A stretch of DNA of 42,575 nt from Chrysochromulina tobinii (taxonomy: Eukaryota > Haptophyta > Prymnesiales > Chrysochromulinaceae): contig JWZX01002845.1 of the NCBI GenBank assembly GCA_001275005.1, positions 1 to 42,575 on the forward strand. The letters run 5' to 3'. The position numbers were made by a program, and so were the translations under genes. The notes below the pieces were generated by a model, which saw only the letters and a program-made list of their open reading frames with translations, was not told where the DNA came from and did not search any database. Shown here piece by piece: positions 9,025 to 18,769 of this stretch. Each line of letters begins with the position of its first letter. Positions within the stretch are counted from its first letter, which is position 1.

Positions 9025-9595
9025 GTCGCTGTCGCTCTTCTCTGCCACCGCCGCGTTCAACGCGCCGGCGTTCCATGCGCCGGTCGCCAGCCGCGCTGCC
9101 GCTGCTGCGATGGCTGCGCCGGACATCAACAAGATGATCGGCAAGTACTCGGTGAAGGGCACCGTCTACGACCCGCTGGGCCTGAGCACCAAGTACGACC
9201 TCAACTGGATGCGCGAGGCCGAGCTGAAGCACGGCCGCCTGTGCATGCTTGCGGTCGTTGGCTGGCTGACGGTCGACGCAGGCATCACCTTCCCGGGTCC
9301 GGCGTTTGAGGGCATCAAGTCGATCGCTGCGCACGACGCGGCGGTCAAGAGCGGCTGGATGTGGGCGCTGCTCGCCAGCGTGAGCGCGCTCGAGGCTATC
9401 CACATGTCGGTTGTCGTGCCGAAGCTCGACGGCGACTGGGGCGATTGGGAGCCGGGCAACTATGGCGTTGACCCGCTCAAAATGGCGACTGAGAACCGCA
9501 AGATCGCGGAGCTCAAAAACGGCCGCCTCGCGATGCTTGGGTTCAGCGGCCTCGTCACGCAGGCGGCGCTCGGCTACCCCGACTGGCCCCAATAA
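9025..9595 (+). CDS. Fucoxanthin-chlorophyll a/c antenna protein (LHC superfamily), 5' exon unresolved
   Basis: From the ATG at 9110 there are 161 residues with three thylakoid helices. Helix 1 carries E-A-E-L-K-H-G-R-L-C-M-L and helix 3 carries A-E-L-K-N-G-R-L-A-M-L, the charge-paired chlorophyll ligands (E-x-x-x/H-G-R and E-x-x-N-G-R) of LHC proteins; helix 2 is W-M-W-A-L-L-A-S-V. The reading frame continues upstream of 9110 as Ala/Phe-rich transit-like sequence (S-L-S-L-F-S-A-T-A-A-F-N-A-P-A-F) back to a likely acceptor GCGTGCAG|G at 9024; before that a stop occurs. So a short first exon with the signal peptide lies upstream. One phase-compatible option is 8914-8930 (ATG, donor GA|GTCGCT), but its leader is weakly hydrophobic. 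Role: light harvesting in the plastid. Confidence 0.85.
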
Positions 9596-9912
9596 ACAGC
9601 TCCAAAGTTGCCGCTCTGCCACGCCAGATCGGGATACCGGCGGTCAGGTCGCACGCCGTGGAGCTCCACACGTCCACTCCTGTGTAGTAAATGAGCATTC
9701 CTCGTTGTCATTTCCAAACGCACCGCCCGTGACAACGCGGGCCGAGTGTCGCATATCGTCCTCCGTCCCCGAGCACGTCGGAGGGCCGTCTCGCCGACGG
9801 AGCAGTGTGTGATCGCCACCTCAGACCCGAATGCCCTCCCGGCTCGAGTGTTCCGTGAGCTCCGCTGGCACCGCTGCAGTCTCACTGGCCTCTCTCGCGT
9901 GCAGGAACAAAA
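9596..9912. other. Intergenic region, antenna gene to MTAN gene
   Basis: 317 bases between two genes in the same direction. I see no RNA gene, repeat array or clear promoter element. Confidence 0.5.
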
Positions 9913-11523
9913 ATGGCCTCCTCGAAGTCGTGCTTAGGCATCCTCGCGGCGGTGCGCAGCCAGGACCCCCGCCAGCGCGCGCCGCAATCCTTCCAGCTGC
10001 ACAGCGCTCACGCGGCCTGCCCAGCTCCGCCACCGCAGATGCCCCAAGAGGTTGAGAAGCTCAAGGCCAACGTCACTGACCAGGTCGAGCACAATCGCGG
10101 CACTGTCTTCACATTCACTACGGGAACTCTGGGCGGTCGGCCGGTGGTCTTCGCCGCAGCCAACGTGGGCACCGTCTTCGCTGGCAGTGCAGCGACGACG
10201 ATGATCAACGAGTTCAAGGTGTCGGCGATCGTCTTCACCGGCGTGGCGGGCGGTCTCAAGCAGGGCCAGAAGGTGGGCGACCTTCTCATCGGGAAGGATG
10301 TCGTGAACTACGAGATGGACGTACGCGCGTTCCATCCGCCTTGGGATCCTCACGTGTACCAGCTGGGCGAGATCCCGTTCCTCAAGTGGCGGTTCTACGA
10401 GGCCGACCCGACCATGCTCGCCACGGCGCTCGAGGCGCCCCTCGCTCACGGCGTGGTGCTCGCGCAGGGACGCATCGCGACCGGCTCCATTTTCATCGAC
10501 ACAGCCGCCAAAAAGGCGATGACCTCGACAGTGTGGGAACCCCTTGGCTTCCCCGACGCGTGCGAGATGGAGAACGCGGGCGTCGCGCAGATCTGCAAGG
10601 CGTACGGCGTGCCCTACCTCTCCCTGCGCGCCCTCTCCGACGTCATTGAGGGCGACGCGAACGCTGACTTCGGCGCCTTTTGCCAGCAAGCTGCGGACAA
10701 CGTGTTCCCTATTGTCCAACACCTCGCAGCGACGCTGGTGGACGCGGTGGACGTATCCGCGGGCGAGGGCGCCAAGCCCAAGGGAGGCAAGCCGTCGGCG
10801 GAGGAGATTGAGAAGATGAAGGCGGAGAAGGCCGCACAACCGAAGAAGGAGCCGCCGCCGCCGCAGACGAAGGAGACGCCAGAGGAGAAGGCAGCCAAGG
10901 AGGCGGCGAAGGCGAAGGACAAGCTGCTCAAGACGGTGATCAAGGAGGGCGGCAAGAAGGGCGTCGAGATCGAGGGCGCTGCCGAGATGGGCGGCCTCGA
11001 CTTCTTTTGCACGACCATCGAGTCGCCCGAGGGCGACCAGTCGCTGCTGCTCACGGCGATGCAGGCGATGAACGCAGACCCTGACCCGCTTGCCGAGGAG
11101 CGCAAGGGCTGCTCGGGCTTTGTGGGCAAGATGATCTTCTCGGCGGGCACCGCGCAGCTCGCCATCGTCGCGTACGTTCCCAAGCCCGAGTCGAACAAGT
11201 CGGCCGAGAAGGTGGACGTGACCGAGTGGATCAAGTCTGTGGCCGCGGCCGTCGGCGGCACGGTGACCAACGAGAAGATGGAGGCGCCCGACACGTTCGT
11301 CAACGAGGGCAAGCCCTTCCCGTGCCCGCACGGCGGCCACTTTGCGGAGGCGGTCGTCGTCTCCAACCCGGAGGCGGGCAAGTACGCGATCAAGGACAAG
11401 GACACGGCCATGGCGGCCGCCTTCGACTACCTGCGAAAGCACGGCGCCTTCCCCGAGGACACCGGCGACGACGAGGACGACATGGTCTTTGGCGACGACG
11501 ACGACCTCAGTGCCTTTGATTAG
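9913..11523 (+). CDS. 5'-methylthioadenosine/S-adenosylhomocysteine nucleosidase with C-terminal extension domain
   Basis: Exons 9913-9951 and 10039-11523 give 507 residues. Residues about 8-240 are a PNP/UDP-phosphorylase-fold MTA/SAH nucleosidase: spliced N-terminus L-G-I-L-A-A-M-P-Q-E-V-E-K-L (equivalent of Met9 and Glu12 of E. coli Pfs), V-F-T-G-V-A-G-G-L, E-M-E-N-A-G (Glu174 equivalent) and A-L-S-D-V (catalytic Asp197). It cleaves adenine from MTA or SAH in the methionine and methylation cycles. A Lys/Glu/Pro-rich linker (about 245-300) leads to a ~200-residue folded C-terminal domain I do not recognise, ending in an acidic D/E-rich tail. Cytosolic location is likely, since no targeting peptide is seen. 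The fusion is unusual; bacterial enzymes stop after the first domain. Confidence 0.82.
   Translation: MASSKSCLGILAAVRSQDPRQRAPQSFQLHSAHAACPAPPPQMPQEVEKLKANVTDQVEHNRGTVFTFTTGTLGGRPVVFAAANVGTVFAGSAATTMINEFKVSAIVFTGVAGGLKQGQKVGDLLIGKDVVNYEMDVRAFHPPWDPHVYQLGEIPFLKWRFYEADPTMLATALEAPLAHGVVLAQGRIATGSIFIDTAAKKAMTSTVWEPLGFPDACEMENAGVAQICKAYGVPYLSLRALSDVIEGDANADFGAFCQQAADNVFPIVQHLAATLVDAVDVSAGEGAKPKGGKPSAEEIEKMKAEKAAQPKKEPPPPQTKETPEEKAAKEAAKAKDKLLKTVIKEGGKKGVEIEGAAEMGGLDFFCTTIESPEGDQSLLLTAMQAMNADPDPLAEERKGCSGFVGKMIFSAGTAQLAIVAYVPKPESNKSAEKVDVTEWIKSVAAAVGGTVTNEKMEAPDTFVNEGKPFPCPHGGHFAEAVVVSNPEAGKYAIKDKDTAMAAAFDYLRKHGAFPEDTGDDEDDMVFGDDDDLSAFD
9952..10038 (+). other. Hidden in-frame intron (87 nt) in the MTAN gene
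   Basis: Donor GCG|GTGCGC and acceptor CCACCGCAG|ATG, length divisible by three and without a stop, so a plain open frame hides it. Its removal joins L-G-I-L-A-A to M-P-Q-E-V-E-K-L, which exactly matches the canonical spacing of the nucleosidase N-terminus. Confidence 0.85.
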
Positions 11524-11875
11524 ATTTCAGGCAGCTCTGTTGAGCTGTGCTTTACTGCTCTCGCAGATGCAGACCGCGAATCCGCGATGTGGCGGCGGAA
11601 CCCGCTCCGGTCGTCTCAATATTTCACATGTGTGCGCGCGGGCCATTTGGCCCAAGCATAGCATGCATGCCCGCGGGACCCGCGCGGCGCGGGTGCTGCT
11701 GCTGACACGGTCACGCGAGTAACGCGTATACGTTATGAAAACGCCGCGGGTGGGCCGACGGCCGAGTGCAAGACCGGCCCAACGCGGCTCGCGGGGCGGC
11801 AACGGCGTGCGCGGTGCGCGGGAGCTGCCGCACCGTGGTAATCGAAAGTGAGTAAAATTCATACAACACATGGTC
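11524..11875. other. Intergenic region between convergent genes (MTAN / FkbM)
   Basis: About 350 bases, both neighbours ending here. No feature recognised apart from GC-rich, partly self-complementary stretches near 11680-11790. Confidence 0.5.
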
Positions 11876-12987
11876 CTATTTGGTCGATGCCTCCGAGCCG
11901 TCAAACAAGCCTTTCATTTTCATGCAGACGCGGTGTTCGGAGCAGTCGGGCGGCCATGTGCCGTTGTGCGCGAAGAGCAGCTCTTCCAAACCGGGTACCT
12001 TCGCATGGAAGTTGTTGCTCGCGTACTCGTCGTGCGCAATCACCCGCGGGAAGCTCGCGTTCGCCTGACGCCGGGCAGCCCAGGATGACTGGCAGCCCTT
12101 GGTGAGGAGCTCGTCGAACGCGAGACGCAGCCCGAGGAAACGTAGCCGGCGAGAGTAGGGCAACTTGTTCAGATGCCACTCGACCAGGAGGTGCGTCGCC
12201 CGGCACAGCGCCCCCGACACGATGAGGTGGGGCAACAGGTCGTACTCTGCGCCCTCGATGTCAATCTTGAGGAGCCGGAGTGTGAACGCATCCGAGAAGG
12301 AGGCGCCGTGCAGCAGCCAAGCAGCGAGGTCGATGGTGGGGACGATGGTCTTTTGGCCGCTATTGACCATCCTGCTCGCGTCTGCACCATCGGCCATGAG
12401 GGAAGATTCCTGACTGGACTTCAAGGAATAAAAGGTCATGTTGCCGTTGCGTGTCCACGCGGCAACTGGTAGGAAACTCACGCTGACATTCGGTGTCCGT
12501 CTTCTGAGATCAGTCACCAGCTTGGTCAAAACGGGCGCCATGCTGGGCTGTGGGTCGAGCATGGTCACATTGAGCTGACCGATAAGATGGCTGCGACTGT
12601 GATGGCGTGCCGCTATATTCGCAAGGAGTGTCATCCACCTGGAGAATTCACCAGTATTTGCGCCGACGTCAACGACGACGGCACGCTCCATGCGGCTCAG
12701 CCGAAGAAAATCTGCACATGCGACCCGATCATCCATCAGTAGCCAACGGAGGCAATCAAAAGGTACTCAAGGTTCGTCACATGCGTCCGACCCGAGAAGA
12801 ACCTGTTGCGAAACGGAATGTCGGGCCGGCACACCCCGCACAGTCCCTTGCTAGGGTTGCAACTCGGCGGCATGCTGTTGGGTGAAGACCAACATGGATC
12901 TAATTCCTTGACCTCCGCCTCTTGGGACTGGCCGGCTTCTTGATTCGACGAGGCAGCAACGCAGACGGTCAGGCAAAAGCCAAGCAT
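11876..12987 (-). CDS. FkbM-family methyltransferase, apparent frameshift near 12736
   Basis: The main frame 12736-11876 encodes a Rossmann methyltransferase of the FkbM type: SAM-binding V-V-V-D-V-G-A-N-T-G-E-F-S, and the family hallmark L-L-K-I-D-I-E-G-A-E-Y-D-L-L with L-L-V-E-W-H after it. Upstream, another frame (ATG at 12987, signal-like MLGFCLTVCVAASSNQ; open to 13185) gives C-N-P-S-K-G-L-C-G-V-C-R-P-D-I-P-F-R and ends at a TGA overlapping the ATG of the main frame by one base. The two read as one protein (Y-L-L-I-A-S-V-G-Y then M-D-D-R-V-A-C-A-D-F-L-R-L-S-R). Either a one/two-base frameshift (lesion or sequence error), or an 80-nt intron (donor G|GTCGGAC, acceptor TGTGCAG|AT) explains it. 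Probable O-methylation of a glycan or small molecule in the secretory pathway. Confidence 0.72.
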
Positions 12988-13258
12988 CGTGAGGAGAGTG
13001 GACCGAGCTCCTCGGTGAAGCCGAGGGGCCAGGTCGTCCGGCCCATCTCCGGCGCCCGAGAAGTACGGAACGGACCAGGTGTGAATGCAGAGAGGAGTAA
13101 ACGTAGACGCAACGAAAAACATTGGGTTGCATGAAGAACACGTCGCCGCTGAACGCCGTGTACATGTAGAGCACTTCACAGCCATAGTTATAATTCACAC
13201 GTGCGTCCGTTCAAAGTCCGCACACCAACCGTCAACCGTCGCGTTGCTCCTGCCCGTC
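12988..13258. promoter_or_regulatory. Divergent region between FkbM and CFAP96-like genes
   Basis: About 270 bases between two genes that start in opposite directions; presumably both promoters or 5' leaders. No specific element recognised. The FkbM frame stays open to an ATG at 13185, so part may be coding. Confidence 0.35.
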
Positions 13259-14737
13259 ATGGGACGGGCGCGCCATGGCGGGGACGGTCCGCCTCCACCG
13301 CAGCTGTATGCGGATGGCCGCCCAACGCTCAAAAAATTTGGCACCTTCTCGACGCCCTCGTTCCACGGCGTCGGCGAGCCTTACGATGACAGCCGGCAGA
13401 TCCTCGACCGGGACAAGGGCACGCAGATGTTCACGAATCGATCGAAGAAAGGGCAGACGGGTGGAAACTGGAATGAAGGCCGCTACGGTAAGCGACCACC
13501 GGTGAAGCCGCTCTACGAGGGCATCAAATTCGTCGAGGAGTTCAAACTGCTCCAAAAAGTCAACATGGAGGAGCGGAAGCGGGATCTGACGACAAACGGC
13601 TTCAAGAACCCGGGCAAGCCGAAGATGAACTCGGGCGTGGGCGCGTACTGGGGTTGCATTGGGCCCAAGCTCCCTCACGGCTACGATGGCATACTCAACG
13701 GCAAACCGATCGACGAGAAAGGCAAGGTACCGGCAGGGACCATCCACGAGATGAAGCAGATGATGACGATGCCGGGCAAGAAGGGGTACGGCGCGTCGAC
13801 GCCCGGGTGCATCTTCGGGCCGGGGCCACTCAAGGACGAGTCTGGTTTGGGCAAGTACGGCGGTCGCGAGTACAAGTGGGAGAAGGATCCTTGGGGAATG
13901 GCACACGAGAAAGAACAGGAGTACCATCGGAAGCACATTGAATCGCTTCAAGGGCGGCCACCGTTGGTGTCCATGTACGCCTGATCTACGCGCCTGAGTC
14001 GCGCTCCGGATCTCCCATCCCGGATCTCACGTTCCGGAACTCCCGTTCTAGATCTCCCGTTCTGGATGTCCCGTTCTGGATCTCACGTTCTGGATGTCCG
14101 GTGCCTCGCTCTCATGACGAATCTCCACGTGCCACGCAGGTGCCACGCGCTCGACTTTTTCGACGGCAAGAAGCGAGTGGCGGCGCCCGAGATCTTCACA
14201 GAGAACCCGAGGCTCCCCGAGCGGCCCAAGTCGGCGCCCTACGGCAAGCCCGTCTCAGACGCACCCTTCTTCCCCGCCAAGGCGCCCAAGTCGGGCCCGC
14301 ATGCAACCTTCAGCAAATTCCCTGTGTACGCCGCGCCCGATAAGCACCTATTTAGGACCTCGCCACCTGCCCGATGAGTGCCTCGCAATGTACCGCGACG
14401 GAGGGGCACTCGAGTGGCCCTCGGATCGCTAACGGCGAACGGCGAACGGCGAACGGCGAACGGCGAACGGCTCGTCACCGATCGCCTGAGTGCCGTCGCC
14501 CTGTGGTGCTCGCAATTACACACATGGACGACCCCTGATTGACTCTGATGACCACTGATTGCCTCCCTCATCAGGTACATGGACGATCCGGACACTCTCA
14601 AGATCAAAAAGGCCCACGACGAGTTCGCCAAGCATCCCATCCTGGGAGCACCCTTCAAGCCGACCGGCCCCTCGTCCGGCGCGCCGACGCCCTCGATCAT
14701 GTTCCACGTGCCGGGCAACAACGGGTGTGGCGCGTGA
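13259..14737 (+). CDS. CFAP96: CFAP96 (C4orf47/UPF0602)-like cilia protein, three exons
   Basis: Exons 13259-13968, 14140-14325 and 14575-14737 give 352 residues. Conserved family blocks appear in order: L-K-K-F-G-T-F-S near the start, an N-R-S-K-K-G segment, G-V-G-A-Y-W-G-C-I-G-P (the G-x-Y-x-G-T-I-G block), M-P-G-K-K-G-Y-G, then in exon 2 L-D-F-F-D-G-K-K and in exon 3 Y-M-D-D-P and P-S-I-M-F-H-V-P. Both introns are phase 2 with GT|GT donors and AG|G acceptors, and splicing rebuilds P-L-V-C-H-A-L-D-F-F-D and F-P-V-Y-M-D-D-P. The third exon is too short to stand out alone. Family role: cilia/flagella- and centrosome-associated protein, conserved in flagellated eukaryotes. It faces the WDR90-like ciliary gene across a 1.1-kb gap. 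Confidence 0.82.
13969..14139 (+). repeat. CFAP96-like intron 1 with CCCGTTCTGGATCT repeats
   Basis: 171-nt intron. From about 14000 to 14098 it is built of 14-16-bp variants of (C)TCCCGTTCTGGATC, some with ACGTTCTGG. Acceptor CCACGCAG|G. Confidence 0.78.
14326..14574 (+). repeat. CFAP96-like intron 2 with 7-bp array and shared 3' tail
   Basis: 249-nt intron. It contains six copies of AACGGCG (about 14430-14472) and ends with CTGATTGCCTCCCTCATCAG|G, preceded by CTGATG and CTGATT words. The same tail ends introns of unrelated minus-strand genes in this window. Confidence 0.82.
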
Positions 14738-15675
14738 GCAGCTGGGCTCCTTGCTGCTGGGCGCTGCTGGGCGCCTCGTCTTGAGCTCTTTGGCGCGCCG
14801 TATTGGGCTCCAGTCGGCTCTTGTTCGCGTCTTGCGCAGCCTCTGCGCCGCTTTAGCGCCTATTTCTCTCTCTTTTCAATCTCAACATGTTCGTCCTCTT
14901 TACAGTGCATGGTGCATGTGCCTTCCAAGCTTCATATCTTCGGTCAGGGGTCCAAGTGTGTGGGAGGAGTCAGGAGACGTACGCTTTACCCCCTGGCGTG
15001 CCGCGATGAAGCGAAGTAACAGAATTTAGCGGCCGGCTGACGGAACGTGTTTGGGCTCGAACTGAATTTACTTTGGCACCAAAATCCAAATACACACGAC
15101 CGGTCACACGCGACGACGCCGATATAATAATTCGGGCGCACGACCGGACATATTTCATATCATCGGAACGTTCTCCGCTGGACGAGTCGTGACCCGTTGC
15201 GACCTTCAAGAACTCACAAATGAGCGTGGAACCGGGGGTTACACATTCAACATGGTTTCATAGGCCTCGCAGCCGAGCCGCCAGTGTCATTGGCCCGGCG
15301 TCATTGGCTCGGCCTATCTGTCATTGGGGAAAGTGGTCATTGGCCCGAGGTCTGCCTCTGTCATCGCCTCTTTGGCATGCGAGGGAGCGCCCGGGCTCGG
15401 CCAACCCCACCACGAGCGCGTGCGAGTCGCACCATCCATGACCGCATGGTGTATGCCCACTGATGCTGTGCCCTCACTTCTGCCACGCCTGCTGCACCGT
15501 CGTTCGCCCCCACATGCTGCTGCGCGCTTGCTCGCGCGCGCCTGAATGGTGTGGCCGTTCTGGCCGTTGGGACGGTCGCCTAACGGTTGCCTTGGGTCAA
15601 GACCTGCCGACTGACCTGCCCCACCCTCCCCAAGTCGCCCCTGCTGTCACAAACCCCACAGCTGGCGGCCAGGAA
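14738..15675. other. Intergenic region between convergent ciliary genes
   Basis: About 940 bases with no recognisable gene. GTCATTGGC-type words recur at about 15285-15345 (GTCATTGGCCCG, GTCATTGGCTCG, GGTCATTGGCCCG). Small open frames lack motifs. Confidence 0.5.
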
Positions 15676-15813
15676 GCCCCTCTGCGTCTGGCTGATCGCA
15701 CGGCAAGGCGCCCGGCACGGCGCCCCTCTGCGTCTGGCTGATCGCCCGGCAAGGCGCCCGGCACGGCGCCCCTCTGCGTCTGGCTGATCGCCCGGCAAGG
15801 CGCCCGGCAACGC
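15676..15813. repeat. 46-bp tandem repeat, three copies
   Basis: Units start at 15676, 15722 and 15768 with GCCCCTCTGCGTCTGG and end in CCCGGCA-type sequence; the copies are almost identical. It lies just past the 3' end of the WDR90-like gene. Antisense Arg/Gly/Ala-rich frames through it are a by-product of the repeat. Confidence 0.88.
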
Positions 15814-15864
15814 GCCTCGGGGCAAGATGCACCACGCGGGGCCAATCGCCATTCACATTCACAC

Positions 15865-17162
15865 CTAGATCGGCATCTGCCACACGGCCACCTCGTCCTC
15901 TGCGGCCGAGAAGAGCCGATTGCCACCGAAATGGAGCGAGCGCACGTTATGGCAGTGGAGCTCGACAGAGGCTGCCCCAATGAGCACCGAGCCCCCACTG
16001 TCGAGCACGCGCTCCTCAGCGGCCGCCTCCTCGGCAGTCATGGGAGAAGCGAGGTATTCGATCAGCTGTACGGCGCCGCTCGCGCCGCCCACAGCGAGCA
16101 GGGGGGCGCAGTCGCATGCGGCCAGAGAGGTGGGCCATTCATCGAGCGAGAGCGCCGCGACGGGCACACGCTGCAGGAAGTCATACAAGGTGAGCCGTCG
16201 CTCGCGTGTGAGGCCGGTGCACGCGATGACTCCGGGTCGTCCCGGGAGGAAGCTCACGAGGCATCGCCATCCGAGGGGCGCCAGCTTCGCGGGCAGCTTG
16301 AGCACAGGGGCGGACTCGAGTGAAAGGGAGACGAGCGGCGTCGCCTCCGCTGCCGAGCGAGCGTCACGTACGAGCGGCCATACCTCGACTTGCTGATGCT
16401 CAGATGCGACTGCCCACAAAGCGACGGGCGCGCCGCCCGTTGGCGTCGCCGTGTCGCCGATGATGTACCCGCCGTAGCTCAGGTCGAGGCAGGTCACGGG
16501 CACGTTCGTAGGGGGGCGGAGCGTCGCCAAGGGCGCGAGCAGCTCGCCGAGGGCCGCCGAGTGCAAGCGGACCTCGCCGTCGGCGGCGGCGGAGAGCAGG
16601 CATGCACGAGGGCCAAAGGCGAGGCAGGCGATCGGCGCCACGTGTACCCGGCGCTGCGTGAGCAGCTGCAGCGAGCCGATGGAGACGAGCTGCACGCGCC
16701 CGGAGCTGTAGCCCACCGCCACCAGCCCCCCCGCCGTCGGGTCGTCGACCCCCTTTGCACTCTTCCCCCCCCAGCCGGTCGTCGGCGTGATGCCGAGCGC
16801 CGTCGCGGGCTCATTCGGCTGATGAATGCGCGCGAGCGGCGCGCCGCACGGCGCGCCTGGGCGCGCGTCCCAGAGCAGCACGCCGCATGATTCGCCCTGC
16901 ATCTCGCCAAGGGAGAGCGAGGCAAGCACCGTAGGCGCCGCGCCGTCCTGGGCGCGCGGCACCGCGAGGGCGACGAGCGGCGGTGGCACCGCACCCGTGA
17001 GTAGCGTGGCGGCACCCGTAGTCCACTGCACGTGCCACAGCGAGCCTGCGGCGGTCCCCACCACGCCCTGTGTGCCGTCCTCGGCCCAGCTCATCGCGAT
17101 CGCATCGCCGTCCAACTCAATCTCCCCGAGCGGGGTGAGCACTAGCTCTGGCCGGCCGCCCA

Positions 17163-17195
<33 letters not shown>

Positions 17196-18736
17196 TGGGA
17201 GGAGGGATGGTGAGACGGAAGCGGCAGACCGCGTGCGTGGCCGAGGCGCCCCCGACGACCAAGTGCCAGGAGGCGAAGTCGGAGGCGCCGACGGGCGCCA
17301 CCGCCACCGACGCGTGCAGCAGGTCGATTTCGTCAAAGAGCGACGAGAGTGTGAAGACGCCAATCGGCGCCGAAGCGGCGGCCGACGCAAAGGCGGCGCT
17401 CGTCGAGGCGGCGGCGGGAGGCGGCCCCCACAGGCACAGGGTGCCCTCGGTGTCGCCTGTGAGACTCAGGGTGGGGCTCAGGTGCAGCATGGCAGTCGCG
17501 TGCACCGGGTTGCCCTCGACGTCGGCGGGGAGGAGACGGGGCGAGAGCGGCAGCAACATCGGCCGAGCGCGAGGCTCCTCGGACGGCTCGTCCTCGCCCT
17601 CGTCCTCGTCGCCGCCCGCGGCGGGTAGTGAGGCCGCGGGCTGCGTCGCTACCCGCCACGTGTACAGGCCGCCCTTGCCCGCGGCGGAGATCTGAAGCCC
17701 ATCGGCGGAGACGGCGAGGCAGTGCAGGTCGGGTGGCGTGGAGGCGCTCAGGAGCAGCGCGCCTGAGATGACGCTGTGCACGCGCAGCTGCCCGTCGTGC
17801 AACCCGAGCGACGCGAGCGCCGCCTGCCCCAGAAAGGCAAGGCACTGCACGCCGCCCTCGTGGCCGGGCAGCCGCATGCGCAGCACGGCGCTCGCCTTCT
17901 CGGAGCTCGCGGCGAGATCGAGATCTGCCGCGCGAGGATGCAGGTCGTACACGCAGAGCGGCGCGTCGCTGCCCGCGCCCACGGCGGCGAAGCGCCCGTC
18001 GTTGGAGAGCGCCAAGGTCGAGATCTCGCCAGATCCGCCCGTCAGGTGGACGGGCGCCGTGCCGGGCGCGAGGCTGTCGACGACGAGGGTGTCGCCGCTC
18101 GCGTAGATGAGAGTGGCCGTGCTCGGTTGCCACACGACGTGGTCATGCGCGTGCGTCGAGAAGCCGATCAGTCGGAGCAGCTCGAGGCCGGAGGCCACAT
18201 GGGTCGCGAGGGAGTCCCCCTCGTGCTCCGCCGCGAGCCCTCGCGCCTCTGCCACCAACGCGGCGACTGACGAACCCCATGTAACGGCCTCGGCCGCTGC
18301 TTGGGCGGAGCGTCCACCGGGATGCGCCGAGATCGCATCGAGCTCGCGAGCTCCCATGGCCTCGGCGAGGGCTGCGTCGGTCACTGCCTCGACGGGGGCA
18401 TCGTCGGTGTACACGACGCGAAGCCGGTAGCGCTTTCGAGGGAACGGGCTCTCATCCTCGCCCTCGTCCTCGTCCTCGTCCTCCTCCTCCTCCTCCTCGT
18501 CCTCCTCCTGCGGGTCCTCCTCCTGCTGCTGCTGCTTGGTCGCCACCGCCGCCGCCACGACCGGGTCGGACAGCGTCACCGAGCGGCCCGCCTCCGCACC
18601 AGCCATCAGGTACCCCGCCTCGGCCGTCCCGAGAGCACGCAGCCGTTGACGAAGCGCCTCAAAGTCGTCCGCCGTCGGCCCCACGTCCGCGAGCGCCGTC
18701 TTGGGCGCCGCCGCGCCCACCGCGCCCGCGTCCTCA

Positions 18737-18769
<33 letters not shown>

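Noticed and set aside
9934-11442. Long antisense open frame (about 500 codons) opposite the nucleosidase gene
   Set aside because: Leu/Arg/His-rich translation without motifs; it is the mirror of a GC-rich coding strand whose sense product is clearly a known enzyme.
15580-15998. Arg/Gly/Ala-rich minus-strand open frames over the 46-bp repeat
   Set aside because: They arise from the repeat being free of stops; no homology and no supporting start.
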